Source: an uncultured Acetobacteraceae bacterium
GTDB lineage: Bacteria; Pseudomonadota; Alphaproteobacteria; Acetobacterales; Acetobacteraceae
NCBI GenBank assembly: GCA_937873095.1
Contig: CALMVI010000130.1
Location: forward strand, 1-62,923
Direction of reading: 5' to 3'
DNA: 62,923 bases
Shown here: positions 1-8,864 of the stretch, in pieces
How positions within the stretch are numbered: the first letter of the stretch is position 1
Layout: each line of letters starts with the position of its first letter
Program-made: the position numbers and the translations under genes
The notes under the pieces: generated by a model
The model's input: the letters and a program-made list of their open reading frames with translations, nothing else
What the model was told of the DNA's origin: nothing
The model's database searches: none

Positions 1-47
1 CCCCTCTCTCGCAGGAAAGGGCGGGGACATCATCAGACAAGCAAGGC

Positions 48-103
48 CGGTTCAGGTGGAATCACCTGAACCGACAAACATGCTCGCGCAATGCTCTAAT
101 CGC
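48..103. repeat. Dispersed hairpin repeat, copy A
   Basis: An 11-bp perfect stem (CGGTTCAGGTG at 48-58 and CACCTGAACCG at 63-73) closes a GAAT loop. It is followed by ATGCTCG and ends in GCTCTAATCG. The same layout (stem, 4-nt loop close to GACT, a nearby TGCTCG, then GCTCTAATCG or a close variant) recurs in reverse orientation at 22163-22267 and 44217-44325 with different arm sequences. This copy lies upstream of the tRNA deaminase gene. Membership of one repeat family is inferred from shared architecture. Confidence 0.6.
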
Positions 104-129
104 CGACTGCGGTTCTGGACAGGTACACC

Positions 130-576
130 ATGTCGATGGAGATGGCGCTGGAGGAAGCGCGTCTGGCGGCGGCCCGCGGCGAGGTTCCGGTGGGGGCTGT
201 CGTCACCGGGCCGGATGGCGGGGTCCTCGCAAGGGCAGGCAACCGCGTGGAAGCCGAGCGCGACGCCTCCGCGCATGCCGAGCTGCTGGCCATGCGTGCT
301 GCGGCAACGCGCCTCGGCACGGCGCGGCTGGTGGGCTGCGACCTTTGGGTGAGCCTGGAACCCTGCGCCATGTGTGCGGGCGCGTCCGTCCACTTCCGCC
401 TGCGCCGCATCGTGTTCGGCGCCTACGACCCCAAGGGCGGCGGCGTGGAGCATGGCGCGCGCGTGTTCGGCGCGCCCGGCTGCCTGCACCGGCCGGAACT
501 GGTGGGCGGCGTGCGGGAAAGCGAGTCGGCCGGGTTGCTGCGCGCTTTCTTCGCGGGCCGGCGCGGCGTCGACTGA
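130..576 (+). CDS. tadA: tRNA-specific adenosine-34 deaminase
   Basis: Zinc-dependent cytoplasmic deaminase that converts A34 to inosine in the wobble position of tRNA-Arg(ACG). The 148-residue protein carries the cytidine/deoxycytidylate deaminase signature: H49-A-E51 (zinc ligand and proton-shuttling Glu) and P78-C79-A-M-C82 (the two zinc-binding cysteines). The length matches bacterial TadA. The start gives MSMEMALEEAR, which fits the usual N-terminal helix; the ribosome site before it is weak. The stop codon lies inside a 9-bp inverted repeat. It is unrelated to the Tad-pilus TadA ATPase encoded near 53 kb. Confidence 0.93.
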   Translation: MSMEMALEEARLAAARGEVPVGAVVTGPDGGVLARAGNRVEAERDASAHAELLAMRAAATRLGTARLVGCDLWVSLEPCAMCAGASVHFRLRRIVFGAYDPKGGGVEHGARVFGAPGCLHRPELVGGVRESESAGLLRAFFAGRRGVD

Positions 577-583
577 CGCCGCG
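562..583 (+). terminator. Possible terminator hairpin after the tRNA deaminase gene
   Basis: CGCGGCGTC at 562-570 and GACGCCGCG at 575-583 form a perfect 9-bp stem around GACT, overlapping the stop codon of the deaminase gene. No T-run follows, so intrinsic termination is uncertain. It would separate the deaminase from the GGDEF-EAL gene. Confidence 0.35.
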
Positions 584-663
584 GTTAACCGGTTGGCCAT
601 TCATCGCGGCTAGTGTCCGGACGTGGATCACGTCTCCAAGCTATTCGGCAAAGAAGGGCTGGC

Positions 664-2097
664 ATGCTGACCGACCTGGCCCGCGCGCCAGGCTGGCTGC
701 TCGCGGTGACGGGCATCGTGGCGGCAGGGCTCGCGTGGCTGTACTGGCGCCGGCGGCGCAAGGCGCGCGCGCCGCGGCAGAACGCGGTCGACCTGTTCCG
801 CGGCGCCCGGCTCGACCCGCTGACCGGGCTCGCGAACCGGCAGAGTTTTACCGATACGCTGGCCGCGCGCCTGGCCGGCGGCGGGCCTGCGGCACTTCTG
901 CTCATCGACCTGGACGGTTTCGGGGCGTTGAACACGGCATTCGGCCACCGTGCGGGCGACGAGGTGCTGGTTGCAGCCTCCGACCGCCTGCGCCGCCTGG
1001 CGCCCGGCCCGCTTCGGCTGGGACGCCTCGGGGGCGACGAGTTTGCGATACTGCTGGACGCTCCGGGTGGTCGGGACGGGGCCGAGTCGGCGGCGGTCGG
1101 CGTGCTGCGCGCGATGACGGAGAAGCTGCGCACCGGGCCGCACGATTTTCAGTGCGGCGTCAGCATCGGTCTGGCGATGGCGCCCGATCATGGCGCCGAT
1201 GCCGACACCCTGCTGCAGGCCGCCCAGTCGGCGCTCGGCCAGGTCAAGGAAGGAGGAGGCGGCGGCTGGAAGGTCTTCGACGCAAAGCGCTCCGAGGCAG
1301 GGCGGGTGCGCACGCAGCTGAGGGAGGAGCTTCGGACCGCCATCGGCTGCGGCCAGATCGTCCCGCATTACCAGCCGATCCTGGAGCTGGACAGCGGCAG
1401 GGTCGTCGGGCTGGAGGTGCTTGCCCGCTGGGAGCACCCCGCGCGCGGCATGTTGCTGCCGGATTGCTTCATTCCCATCGCGGAAGACATGCAGCTTGCC
1501 GGCCTCATCAGCCAGACGCTGATGCGGCGGGTGATTGCCGACGCACGCGAATGGCCGCCCGCGCTGTATTTCGCGTTCAACGTGTCGCCCGGGCAGCTGC
1601 GGGAGCTGATCGCGATGATCCGTAACCCGCCTGCCTGGCCGGAAGGTGCGCTGGACCCTCGCAGGCTGGAGATCGAGGTCACCGAAAGCGCGATGATCGA
1701 GGATGTCGACGTCGCGCGAGAGGTAATCGGGCTGCTGCAGGGACAGGGCACCCGCGTGGTGCTCGACGATTTCGGCATCGGCTTCTCCAATTTCTTCCAC
1801 CTGCGCGAATTGCCGTTCGACCGCATCAAGATCGACAAGAGCTTCGTCGTCGACATCGCCAGCGACCCGAGGGCTGAAGCCTGCGTGCGCGCCATGTCTG
1901 CGCTCGGCCACAGCCTGGGCGTGGAGATGGTCGCCGAGGGCATCGAAAGCGCCGAGACCGCGCGCTTCGTGACCGATCTCGGGTGCAGGTTCGGCCAAGG
2001 CTTCCACTATGCCGAGCCGGTTCCTGCCAGGGACGTGCCGGGCCTGCTGCGGCAGCTCTCCGCCAAGCAGACCCCTCGGCTGCTTGCCGTCGGCTGA
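664..2097 (+). CDS. Membrane-anchored GGDEF-EAL cyclic-di-GMP protein
   Basis: Bifunctional-type c-di-GMP turnover protein of 477 residues. One N-terminal transmembrane helix (about residues 11-28) is followed by an RRRRK positive stop. The GGDEF domain retains the motif at 123-127, and the I-D-L-D metal motif near 81-84 looks intact. The EAL domain has E-V-L at 251-253, a downstream DDFGIGFSN (canonical DDFGTGYSN type), IKIDKSF and EMVAEGIE, so phosphodiesterase activity is plausible. No sensory domain is visible apart from the membrane anchor. I prefer the ATG at 664, preceded by AAGAAGGG, over a GTG at 613 that would place polar residues before the helix. Which activity dominates cannot be told from sequence. 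Confidence 0.88.
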   Translation: MLTDLARAPGWLLAVTGIVAAGLAWLYWRRRRKARAPRQNAVDLFRGARLDPLTGLANRQSFTDTLAARLAGGGPAALLLIDLDGFGALNTAFGHRAGDEVLVAASDRLRRLAPGPLRLGRLGGDEFAILLDAPGGRDGAESAAVGVLRAMTEKLRTGPHDFQCGVSIGLAMAPDHGADADTLLQAAQSALGQVKEGGGGGWKVFDAKRSEAGRVRTQLREELRTAIGCGQIVPHYQPILELDSGRVVGLEVLARWEHPARGMLLPDCFIPIAEDMQLAGLISQTLMRRVIADAREWPPALYFAFNVSPGQLRELIAMIRNPPAWPEGALDPRRLEIEVTESAMIEDVDVAREVIGLLQGQGTRVVLDDFGIGFSNFFHLRELPFDRIKIDKSFVVDIASDPRAEACVRAMSALGHSLGVEMVAEGIESAETARFVTDLGCRFGQGFHYAEPVPARDVPGLLRQLSAKQTPRLLAVG

Positions 2098-2237
2098 CCG
2101 CCCTGACGCGGACCGGGCAGGGCGACGGGCAAGAGCGGGTAAGCAAGGACGGACCCGAGGGGACCCGTCGCGTCGGCCCGCCTGGGCCGCCTGACGGCGC
2201 CGCTTGTCTGGCGGGGCGGCGGGTCTAACTACCGCCC

Positions 2238-2801
2238 ATGCATCAGGCACCCGACCTCCGCGACACTGTGGGCTGGCATGGCACGACCATACTCTGTGTC
2301 CGCCACGGCGGACGCGTGACCATGGCCGGCGACGGCCAGGTGACGATGGGTCAGACCGTGGTGAAGGGCAACGCGCGCAAGGTGCGCCGGATCGGCAGCG
2401 ACAACAGCGTGCTTACCGGCTTCGCTGGCGCCACGGCCGACGCGTTCACCTTGCTGGAGCGTCTGGAGGCCAAGCTGGACCGCTTCCCCAACCAGCTCGA
2501 GCGCGCCTGCGTCGAGTTGGCCAAGGACTGGCGCACCGACCGTTACCTGCGCCGGCTGGAGGCCATGCTGGCCGTGGCCGATTCGGCGCACAGCTTCACC
2601 CTGACCGGCAACGGCGACGTCCTGGAGCCTGAGGGCGGCGTGATCGCCATAGGATCGGGCGGCAACTACGCCCTGGCCGCGGCCCGCGCGCTGATCGACG
2701 TGGACGGTCTGACGTCCGAGCAGGTTGCGAGACGGGCCATGGCGATAGCCGCGGAGATATGCGTCTACACCAACACGTCGTTGATCGTCGAAACGCTCTG
2801 A
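2238..2801 (+). CDS. hslV: ATP-dependent protease proteolytic subunit HslV (ClpQ)
   Basis: Proteasome-like threonine peptidase of the HslUV cytoplasmic protease. The 187-residue precursor has a 15-residue propeptide ending in WHG; processing would expose T16 of the T-T-I-L motif as the catalytic N-terminal nucleophile. The GDGQVTMG and KVRRI segments typical of HslV follow. It sits 55 bp upstream of its ATPase partner hslU, so the two are probably one operon. About 140 bp separate it from the GGDEF-EAL gene, with nothing recognisable in between. Confidence 0.95.
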   Translation: MHQAPDLRDTVGWHGTTILCVRHGGRVTMAGDGQVTMGQTVVKGNARKVRRIGSDNSVLTGFAGATADAFTLLERLEAKLDRFPNQLERACVELAKDWRTDRYLRRLEAMLAVADSAHSFTLTGNGDVLEPEGGVIAIGSGGNYALAAARALIDVDGLTSEQVARRAMAIAAEICVYTNTSLIVETL

Positions 2802-2856
2802 CCGCCCGCGCGCACCGACGCCGCCCACACGACACTGCTGAGAGCTGATTGCTGAC

Positions 2857-4170
2857 ATGGCCGATTTCACACCGCGCGAGATCGTTGGCGAGCTGGACCG
2901 CTTCATCGTGGGACAGGGCGACGCCAAGCGCGCCGTCGCGATCGCGCTGCGCAACCGCTGGCGCCGCGCCCAGCTCCCCGACGGGCTGCGCGACGAGGTG
3001 GTGCCCAAGAACATCCTGATGATCGGGCCGACCGGCTGCGGCAAGACCGAGATCGCCCGCCGCCTCGCCCGCCTGGCGCAGGCGCCGTTCCTGAAGGTGG
3101 AGGCCACGAAGTTCACCGAGGTCGGCTATGTCGGGCGCGACGTCGACAGCATCGTGCGCGACCTCGTCGAGATCAGCCTGAACATGGGGCGCGAGACGAG
3201 CCGCCGCGTGGTGGCCGCCCGCGCCGAGCAGGCGGCAGAGGACCGCATCGTGGACGGCCTGGTCGGCGCCACGGCGAGTTCGGACACCAAGGGCAAGTTC
3301 CGCCGGATGCTGCGCGCCGGGGAGATGGAGGACAAGGAGATCGACGTGCAGGTTGCCGACACAGGCAGCGCGGCGATCGGCCAGATCGACCTGCCGGGCG
3401 TGCCGCCAGGCCAGATGATCAACCTTGGCGAGATGATGCGGGGCATGATGGGCGGCCGCACCGTGCAGAAGCGGATGAAGGTTGCCGATGCCCGTCCCGT
3501 GCTGGCGCGCGAGGAAGCCGACCGCCTGGTCGACACCGAACGCCTGACGAAGGAAGCGGTCGAGCACGCCGAGAATGACGGGATCGTCTTCCTCGACGAG
3601 ATCGACAAGGTCTGTGCCCGCAGCAGCGAGGGCGGCTTTCGCGGCGGCGACGTGTCGCGCGAGGGCGTGCAGCGCGACCTGTTGCCGCTGATCGAGGGCA
3701 CCACCGTTTCGACGAAGTACGGGCCGGTCAAGACCGACCACATCCTGTTCATCGCCTCCGGCGCCTTTCACCTGGCCAAGCCCGCCGACCTGCTGCCCGA
3801 ACTGCAGGGTCGGCTGCCGATCCGGGTGGAGCTGGCGCCGCTCAGCCGCGCCGACCTGCGGCGCATCCTGACCGAGCCGGAGCACAACCTGCTGGCCCAA
3901 TACGCGGCGCTGATGCAGACCGAGGGCCTGGCGCTGGAGTTTGCCGAAGACGCCATAGACGCGCTGGCCAACCTTGCGGCCGACATCAACGAACGGGTCG
4001 AGAACATCGGTGCGCGCCGCCTGGCGACCGTGCTGGAAAAACTCCTCGAAGAGCTGAGCTTCTCCGCCTCCGACCGCGCCGGCGACACGGTGCGCGTGGA
4101 CGCGGCCTATGTGAACGAGAAGGTGGCCCCGCTCGCCGCGCGCGGGGACCTCAGCCGGTTCATTCTTTGA
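2857..4170 (+). CDS. hslU: ATP-dependent protease ATPase subunit HslU (ClpY)
   Basis: AAA+ unfoldase that feeds substrates into HslV. The 437-residue protein starts with [20 protein letters not shown] and has Walker [16 protein letters not shown] (Cys where Val is common), Walker B VFLDEIDK, and the conserved C-terminal LSRFIL that docks into HslV. An insertion (I) domain lies between the two Walker motifs. Its TGA stop overlaps the TTG start of rsmA, suggesting translational coupling. Confidence 0.96.
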   Translation: MADFTPREIVGELDRFIVGQGDAKRAVAIALRNRWRRAQLPDGLRDEVVPKNILMIGPTGCGKTEIARRLARLAQAPFLKVEATKFTEVGYVGRDVDSIVRDLVEISLNMGRETSRRVVAARAEQAAEDRIVDGLVGATASSDTKGKFRRMLRAGEMEDKEIDVQVADTGSAAIGQIDLPGVPPGQMINLGEMMRGMMGGRTVQKRMKVADARPVLAREEADRLVDTERLTKEAVEHAENDGIVFLDEIDKVCARSSEGGFRGGDVSREGVQRDLLPLIEGTTVSTKYGPVKTDHILFIASGAFHLAKPADLLPELQGRLPIRVELAPLSRADLRRILTEPEHNLLAQYAALMQTEGLALEFAEDAIDALANLAADINERVENIGARRLATVLEKLLEELSFSASDRAGDTVRVDAAYVNEKVAPLAARGDLSRFIL

Positions 4171-4976
4171 CCCCTGCCCCGCCGCTGCGCGACACCATCG
4201 CACAGTTCCGGCTGGACGCCCGCCGCAAGCTCGGGCAGCATTTCCTGCTCGACGAGAACCTGACCGCCAAGATCGCCCGCCAGGCAGGCGGCCTCGCCGG
4301 ACGCCACGTCGTCGAGGTCGGGCCCGGCCCTGGCGGCCTGACGCGCGCGCTGCTCGGCACGCAGGCGGCCAAGGTCATCGCGGTCGAGGTGGATCCGCGC
4401 GCGGCCGAAGCGATGCGGGCACTCGCGGCCTCCTATCCTGACCGTCTCGACATCGTCGAAGCCGACGCGCTCAGCGCCGACTTGGCGGCGCTGGCGCCCG
4501 CACCAAGGCAGATCGTGGCGAACCTGCCCTACAACATAGCGACCCCGCTGCTGATCGGCTGGCTGCGCCAGGCCGGCGCGTGGGAGCGCATGACGCTGAT
4601 GTTCCAGCTGGAAGTGGCCGAGCGGATCGCCGCCCGTCCGGGCTCGGCCGAGTACGGGCGGCTGTCGGTGCTCGCGCAATGGACCTGCACCGTCTCGCTG
4701 CTGATGCGCATACCGCCGGCTGCGTTCACCCCGCCGCCGAAGGTGTGCTCCGCCGTGGTCGGCTTCGTGCCGCGGCCTGCGCAGCCGGATGCGGAGCTGT
4801 TCGCCGCCATGGAGCGGCTGACGGCCGCGGCGTTTGGCCAGCGACGGAAGATGCTGCGCGGGTCGCTCAGGCCGTTGGGCGGCGAGGTGCTGCTCGATCG
4901 GGCCGGGATCGCGGCCGACCGCCGGGCGGAAACGCTGTCGGTCGCCGAGTTCGAGTCGCTGGCCAGGCTTCTGTGA
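4167..4976 (+). CDS. rsmA: 16S rRNA (A1518/A1519-N6) dimethyltransferase
   Basis: SAM-dependent dimethyltransferase (KsgA) acting late in 30S subunit assembly. The protein has 269 residues. [15 protein letters not shown] marks the N-terminal substrate region, [12 protein letters not shown] is the SAM-binding motif I, and NLPYN is the catalytic motif IV. The start is a TTG overlapping the hslU stop by four bases (TTGA); the next residues [10 protein letters not shown] fit the family and no better start is visible. It converges on the GH15 gene across a 51-bp gap. Confidence 0.93.
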   Translation: MTPAPPLRDTIAQFRLDARRKLGQHFLLDENLTAKIARQAGGLAGRHVVEVGPGPGGLTRALLGTQAAKVIAVEVDPRAAEAMRALAASYPDRLDIVEADALSADLAALAPAPRQIVANLPYNIATPLLIGWLRQAGAWERMTLMFQLEVAERIAARPGSAEYGRLSVLAQWTCTVSLLMRIPPAAFTPPPKVCSAVVGFVPRPAQPDAELFAAMERLTAAAFGQRRKMLRGSLRPLGGEVLLDRAGIAADRRAETLSVAEFESLARLL

Positions 4977-5027
4977 ACGGCTGGCCAGCGCAGAGACGAC
5001 GGGCCCCAACGCCTGAGCGGCGGGCCG

Positions 5028-6842
5028 TCACGCGTCGTTGACGGCAACCGTGCACAGCACCATCGCCAGGTGACTGAGCGCCTGGGGCATGTTGCCCAGC
5101 ATGTCCGACCCATCTGGGTCCATCTGCTCGTTGAGCAGGCCCAGATTGCCTCCGGTCGCCGCGAGCAGCGCATCCATTTCGCGGATCGCCACGGTCCGCT
5201 CGCCGAGCAGCGCGCGCGCCTCGACCGCCCAGAACGCACAGGCCAGGAACGTGCCCTCCTCCTCTTCCGCGCCGGAATAGCGATAGACCAGCGGCCCGCG
5301 GCCCAGTTCCCGCACGATCGCTGCCCGGGTCAGGGCCAGCCGCTCTCGCCGGTCGAAGCCGAACGGCAGGGCAAGCAGCACGGAAGCGTCCAGCCGTTCG
5401 GTGCCGGGGTGCATCGTGTAGCTCTGCTTGGCGTCCGACCAGCATCGGCTGTCGATCCACGCGCCGATCCGGTCGCGCTCGCGCCGCCAGCGGTCGGCGT
5501 GGCTGGCGTCGATCTGGCCCTGTTCGGCAAGCTTGGCCGCACGGTTCAGCGCCGACCAGCAGCCGATCTTCGACGTCGTGTAATGCTCCAGGTCAGGCAG
5601 CTCCCAAATGCCTGAGTCGAGCCCGCGCCACAAATCGGCGCAGCGGTCCGTCAGCTCGGCCAGCAGCCTGCGGGTCGCCAGGTCCAGCACGTGGCCCTGC
5701 TCCACGAACAGTGCGGCCACCTCCATCACGTCGCCGAACAGCCCGAGCTGCGTCTGATCGCGCGCCACATTGCCACGGCGCACCGGCCGGCTGCCGCGAT
5801 ATCCGGGCATGTCGAGCGTTTCTTCGGGCGGGGCCGGGGCGCCATCCAGCCGGAACATGACCCGCATCGGGGCGCCGTGGGCGCGTATGGTGTTGATCAG
5901 CCAGGCGAAGGAGGCGCGCGCCTCCTCGATCGCGCCGACCCTGAGAAAAGCTTTGATGGTGTAGGCCACGTCGCGCACCCAGGCGTAGCGGTAGTCGTAG
6001 TTCTTCGCCCCGCCCACGCGCTCCGGCAGCGCCATGGTGGCTGCAGCGGCGATCGCCCCGGTCGGCGAGTACAGCAGCAGCTTGAGCGCCAGCGCGCTGC
6101 GGCGCACCTGGCTCTGATACAGGCCGAGATAGGTCAGGTTGCCGGCCCATTCCCGCCAGGACTGGTCGGACCGGTCGATGCGTGCGTCGATCGACTCCAC
6201 GCTGGGCAGGATGAGCGGCTCGTCGGCCGTGGCGAGCCAGGCGAGCGTGCTGCGCGACCCGGGCCGGGTGGTCAGCACGGCGCGCAACAGCCCGTCCTCC
6301 TCGACGGTGCGGACCACGTCCTCGCTGGCGCGGAAAGCGGCCACCAGGCCGTCGATGTGGAGGATGGAGCAGTGCGAGACGGTCTCGCGCCAGGGGTTGG
6401 CCTGGTCCAGCCGCCGCCCCGGCCGCAACTCGACGAGCAGTTCGACCGAGCCGCTCAGCCCCTCCACCCGGCGGCCGAGCTCGGTCCAGGGCAGGCGGCC
6501 GGAGATGCCGCTGTTGAGGCTGTCGGTCACCCGGGCCTGGCCCGATGCGGTGGTGAACACCTGCTCCAGCACGTTGCTGTCCTGGCGGTAGGCGCGGGTG
6601 ACGGTGAACGGCTGGTCGGGGGTGATGGAGAAGCGGCCGCCCTGGTCGGCAGCGATCAGGCGGTCGAACACCGGCTCGCTGTCCAGGCCAGGCACGCACA
6701 GCCAGTCCACCGACCCGTCGGTGCCGACCAGCGCCACGCTGCGCCCGTCGCCGAGTGCGGCGTACTGGCCGAGCGGCAGCACGTCGCCGGTGCGGACCGG
6801 CTGCAGCCCGGGCCGCGCCTGCTCGGCTGGGGAGGCATCCAT
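5028..6842 (-). CDS. GH15-family glycoside hydrolase (glucoamylase/trehalase type)
   Basis: Cytoplasmic (alpha/alpha)6-barrel glycosidase of 604 residues. The N-terminal beta-sandwich contains YAALGDGRSVALVGTDGSVDWLC, of the GH15 type. The catalytic half shows YRYAWVRDVAYT, SGIWE (proposed general acid) and EEGTFLACAFW (proposed base). It ends with LGNMPQALSHLA, typical of bacterial GH15 proteins whose known activities include glucoamylase and trehalase; substrate cannot be decided here. The start codon overlaps the stop of the upstream SDR gene (ATGA), so the two are translationally coupled. The frame stays open further upstream through the SDR gene, but that part is a shadow. Confidence 0.88.
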   Translation of the reverse strand: MDASPAEQARPGLQPVRTGDVLPLGQYAALGDGRSVALVGTDGSVDWLCVPGLDSEPVFDRLIAADQGGRFSITPDQPFTVTRAYRQDSNVLEQVFTTASGQARVTDSLNSGISGRLPWTELGRRVEGLSGSVELLVELRPGRRLDQANPWRETVSHCSILHIDGLVAAFRASEDVVRTVEEDGLLRAVLTTRPGSRSTLAWLATADEPLILPSVESIDARIDRSDQSWREWAGNLTYLGLYQSQVRRSALALKLLLYSPTGAIAAAATMALPERVGGAKNYDYRYAWVRDVAYTIKAFLRVGAIEEARASFAWLINTIRAHGAPMRVMFRLDGAPAPPEETLDMPGYRGSRPVRRGNVARDQTQLGLFGDVMEVAALFVEQGHVLDLATRRLLAELTDRCADLWRGLDSGIWELPDLEHYTTSKIGCWSALNRAAKLAEQGQIDASHADRWRRERDRIGAWIDSRCWSDAKQSYTMHPGTERLDASVLLALPFGFDRRERLALTRAAIVRELGRGPLVYRYSGAEEEEGTFLACAFWAVEARALLGERTVAIREMDALLAATGGNLGLLNEQMDPDGSDMLGNMPQALSHLAMVLCTVAVNDA

Positions 6843-7747
6843 CAAGGCAGGTGGTTGCCTCCAGTGACGCCGTAGATCTCGCCGGTGACGAAGCTGCTCT
6901 CCTGGCTGGCGAGCAGCACGTAGATCGGCGCCAGTTCCGCCGGCTGGCCGGGCCGGCCGAGCGGAACCGACGAGCCGAGATCCGGTATCTTGCTCTGCGG
7001 CTGGCCGCCCGAAGTCTGCAGCGGCGTCCAGACAGGACCGGGTGCCACCGCGTTCACCCTGATGCCCTTGGCCGCCACCTGCTTGGCCAGCGCGTGGGTG
7101 AAGGCGACGATGGCGGCCTTGGTGCCGGCGTAGTCGAGCAGCATGGGCGCCGGCTGGTAGGCCTGGATGGAGGTGGTGTTGATGATGGTGGCGCCGGGCT
7201 GCATCAGCGGTATGGCGGCGCGGCACAGCCACATCATGGCGTAGACGTTGGTGCGATACGTCGCCTCGATCTGCTCGGTCGTCAGGTCGGCGATGTCCTC
7301 CACCGCGGTCTGCTTGCCCGCCACGTTGACCAGGATGTCCAGTCCGCCCATGCGCGCCTGGGCGTGACTGACGAGGCGCTGGCAGAACGCCTCGTCGCCG
7401 ATGTCGCCGGGCATCGGGAAGGCGCGTCGCCCGGCCTTCTCGACGAGCGCCACGACCTCGTCGGCGTCCTTCTGCTCGGAGTCCAGGTAGCTCAGCACCA
7501 CGTCGGCACCTTCGCGGGCGAAGGCGATGGCCGCGGCGCGGCCGATGCCGCTATCGGCGCCGGTGATGATCGCGCGGCGTCCGGCAAGCCTGCCGAAGCC
7601 GCGATAGCTCGTCTCGCCATGGTCCGGTTTGGGGTCCATCTCCTGGGCCAGGCCGGGTGCCGATTGCGGCTGCTTGTCGAATTTCGGCTGCGGATACTGC
7701 TTGGTCGGGTCCTGCATCGCATACTGGTTCGGTGTCTGGTCGGGCAT
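6842..7747 (-). CDS. SDR-family oxidoreductase, general-stress type
   Basis: NAD(P)-dependent short-chain dehydrogenase of 301 residues. A hydrophilic N-terminal extension of about 45 residues (QDPTKQYPQPKFDKQPQ) precedes the Rossmann fold. This layout resembles the YhdF/YdaD/YghA group of stress-associated SDRs. The cofactor motif is TGADSGIG; the catalytic set is the Ser of INTTSIQAY with Y-x-x-x-K in LLDYAGTK. It is the first gene of a two-gene operon with the GH15 hydrolase. The pairing suggests a role in osmotic or desiccation stress with trehalose or glucan turnover, which is inference. The substrate is unknown. Confidence 0.88.
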   Translation of the reverse strand: MPDQTPNQYAMQDPTKQYPQPKFDKQPQSAPGLAQEMDPKPDHGETSYRGFGRLAGRRAIITGADSGIGRAAAIAFAREGADVVLSYLDSEQKDADEVVALVEKAGRRAFPMPGDIGDEAFCQRLVSHAQARMGGLDILVNVAGKQTAVEDIADLTTEQIEATYRTNVYAMMWLCRAAIPLMQPGATIINTTSIQAYQPAPMLLDYAGTKAAIVAFTHALAKQVAAKGIRVNAVAPGPVWTPLQTSGGQPQSKIPDLGSSVPLGRPGQPAELAPIYVLLASQESSFVTGEIYGVTGGNHLP

Positions 7748-7830
7748 CGTCCCTCTCCCTGGCTGGTGTCGTGGAACGTGACGGCCGGACGCGGGTTTGG
7801 GTTGCGCACGGGATCAGGCGAGAGGGTGAC

Positions 7831-8322
7831 ATGACGCAGGGGTCGGCCGCATCGGTCAGGTTCACGGTGGAGGAGCGCGAGGACGTGCCGGTGCTGGGCC
7901 TGGTGATGGGCGGCTCGGCAATGGTCCCGTTCCCCCTGCTGACGCTCGCTGCCTGGCTGGCGCGGGGAGCGTGGTCGGGCCTGGCGATGACGTGGCTGGT
8001 CTGCTGGGGTGCCGCGATCCTGGCGTTCCTCGCTGGCGTCAGGCGCGGGCTCAGCTTCCGCACCCCTGGCGGCGAGCGCCCGGCGCAGATCGTGACCGTG
8101 GTCTGGCTGTACCTGCTGGCGGCGGGCGCGCTGCTTCTGCCCTGGATCCTCGGGCAGTTGGGCCTGCTTGCGGCCGGCTATCTCAGCCTGGCCGTGATGG
8201 ACCCGGCAGCAGCCAGGCGGCAGGAGGCGCCGCTGTTCTTCGCCCGGCTGCGGCCGTTGCAGATGACGGTGCCGCTGGCCTGCCTGGCGGCCGCGGGGTG
8301 GCTTGCCTGGCGGCGCGGCTGA
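7831..8322 (+). CDS. DUF3429-like integral membrane protein
   Basis: A 163-residue protein with about four predicted membrane helices after a short acidic N terminus. The segment AAILAFLAGVRRGLSF matches the characteristic motif of DUF3429 proteins (loop Gly-Gly-x-x-Trp/Arg-Gly). The function of this family is not known. The start at 7831 is supported by GAGAGGG a few bases upstream. The frame is open further 5', but that part runs antisense to the SDR gene. It is transcribed divergently from the SDR/GH15 pair, 83 bp away. Confidence 0.75.
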   Translation: MTQGSAASVRFTVEEREDVPVLGLVMGGSAMVPFPLLTLAAWLARGAWSGLAMTWLVCWGAAILAFLAGVRRGLSFRTPGGERPAQIVTVVWLYLLAAGALLLPWILGQLGLLAAGYLSLAVMDPAAARRQEAPLFFARLRPLQMTVPLACLAAAGWLAWRRG

Positions 8323-8380
8323 AACCAAGCAGCCGGCGCGGCGTAACCCTGCCCGACCGCGAGGCCGAGGAGTCCCATCC

Positions 8381-8656
8381 ATGCCGATCTTCCACATGAA
8401 ACCGATACCGGCCCGGATGGACGACCCGGCATGGAGCAGCAGCAGGCTGCGCGGCGAATGCTGGGTGAACGGCGCTGACGAAGCCGAGGCGCGCGAACTG
8501 GCCAGCGGGCATTGCCAGGACGCGGCAGGGACCGTGCCAGGCGAGCCGAGCCCGCACAGCGCCTGGCGCGATCCGGACCTGGTGCAAGCAACATTGCTGG
8601 AGCCCGGCGCCATGAGCATTCCGAACGGCGTCGTCGTGGTCACCAACCAGGCCTGA
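8381..8656 (+). CDS. Small conserved hypothetical protein
   Basis: A 91-residue soluble protein beginning MPIFHMKPIPARMDDPAW, preceded by GAGGCCGAGGAG. It reads RGECWVNGADEAEARELA, followed by a C-terminal IPNGVVVV strand. I have the impression that small proteins of this pattern occur in other Alphaproteobacteria, but cannot name a domain. There is no signal peptide, membrane helix or cysteine pair. It lies 58 bp after the DUF3429 gene on the same strand and may be co-transcribed. Confidence 0.6.
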   Translation: MPIFHMKPIPARMDDPAWSSSRLRGECWVNGADEAEARELASGHCQDAAGTVPGEPSPHSAWRDPDLVQATLLEPGAMSIPNGVVVVTNQA

Positions 8657-8864
8657 TTGCTCTCGGGCCGACAACCGGGCGGCGCCACTGCGCTGGGACA
8701 CCCGACGGCAGGTTGCGCACTTGGATTGCACGCGCATGCAGCCGCGATCGGAACGCAGGGAGAATTGACAAGTCACGAGCCTGTGAAGGATCATCTACTT
8801 TCCTGAGGTTTGTTCGTGAGGTTAGTGTCGATTCGATGAACAGTCCCGCGAACGGATTCCGGTA
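8657..8864 (+). promoter_or_regulatory. Leader and probable promoter region of the glycan locus
   Basis: This 208-bp gap precedes the seven-gene glycan operon. TTGACA at 8765-8770 is a perfect -35 hexamer. Seventeen bases downstream lies GGATCA, a poor match to a -10 box. The candidate is therefore weak, but no better one is visible. No convincing ribosome site lies just before the ATG at 8865. I see no coding sequence here. Confidence 0.35.

Noticed and set aside
613-663. Upstream GTG start for the GGDEF-EAL protein
   Set aside because: It would put 17 polar residues before the anchor helix, and the ATG at 664 has a good ribosome site.
345-1625. Long open frame overlapping the deaminase and GGDEF-EAL genes
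   Set aside because: It is a high-GC shadow frame, rich in Arg/Ala/Gly, with no domain.
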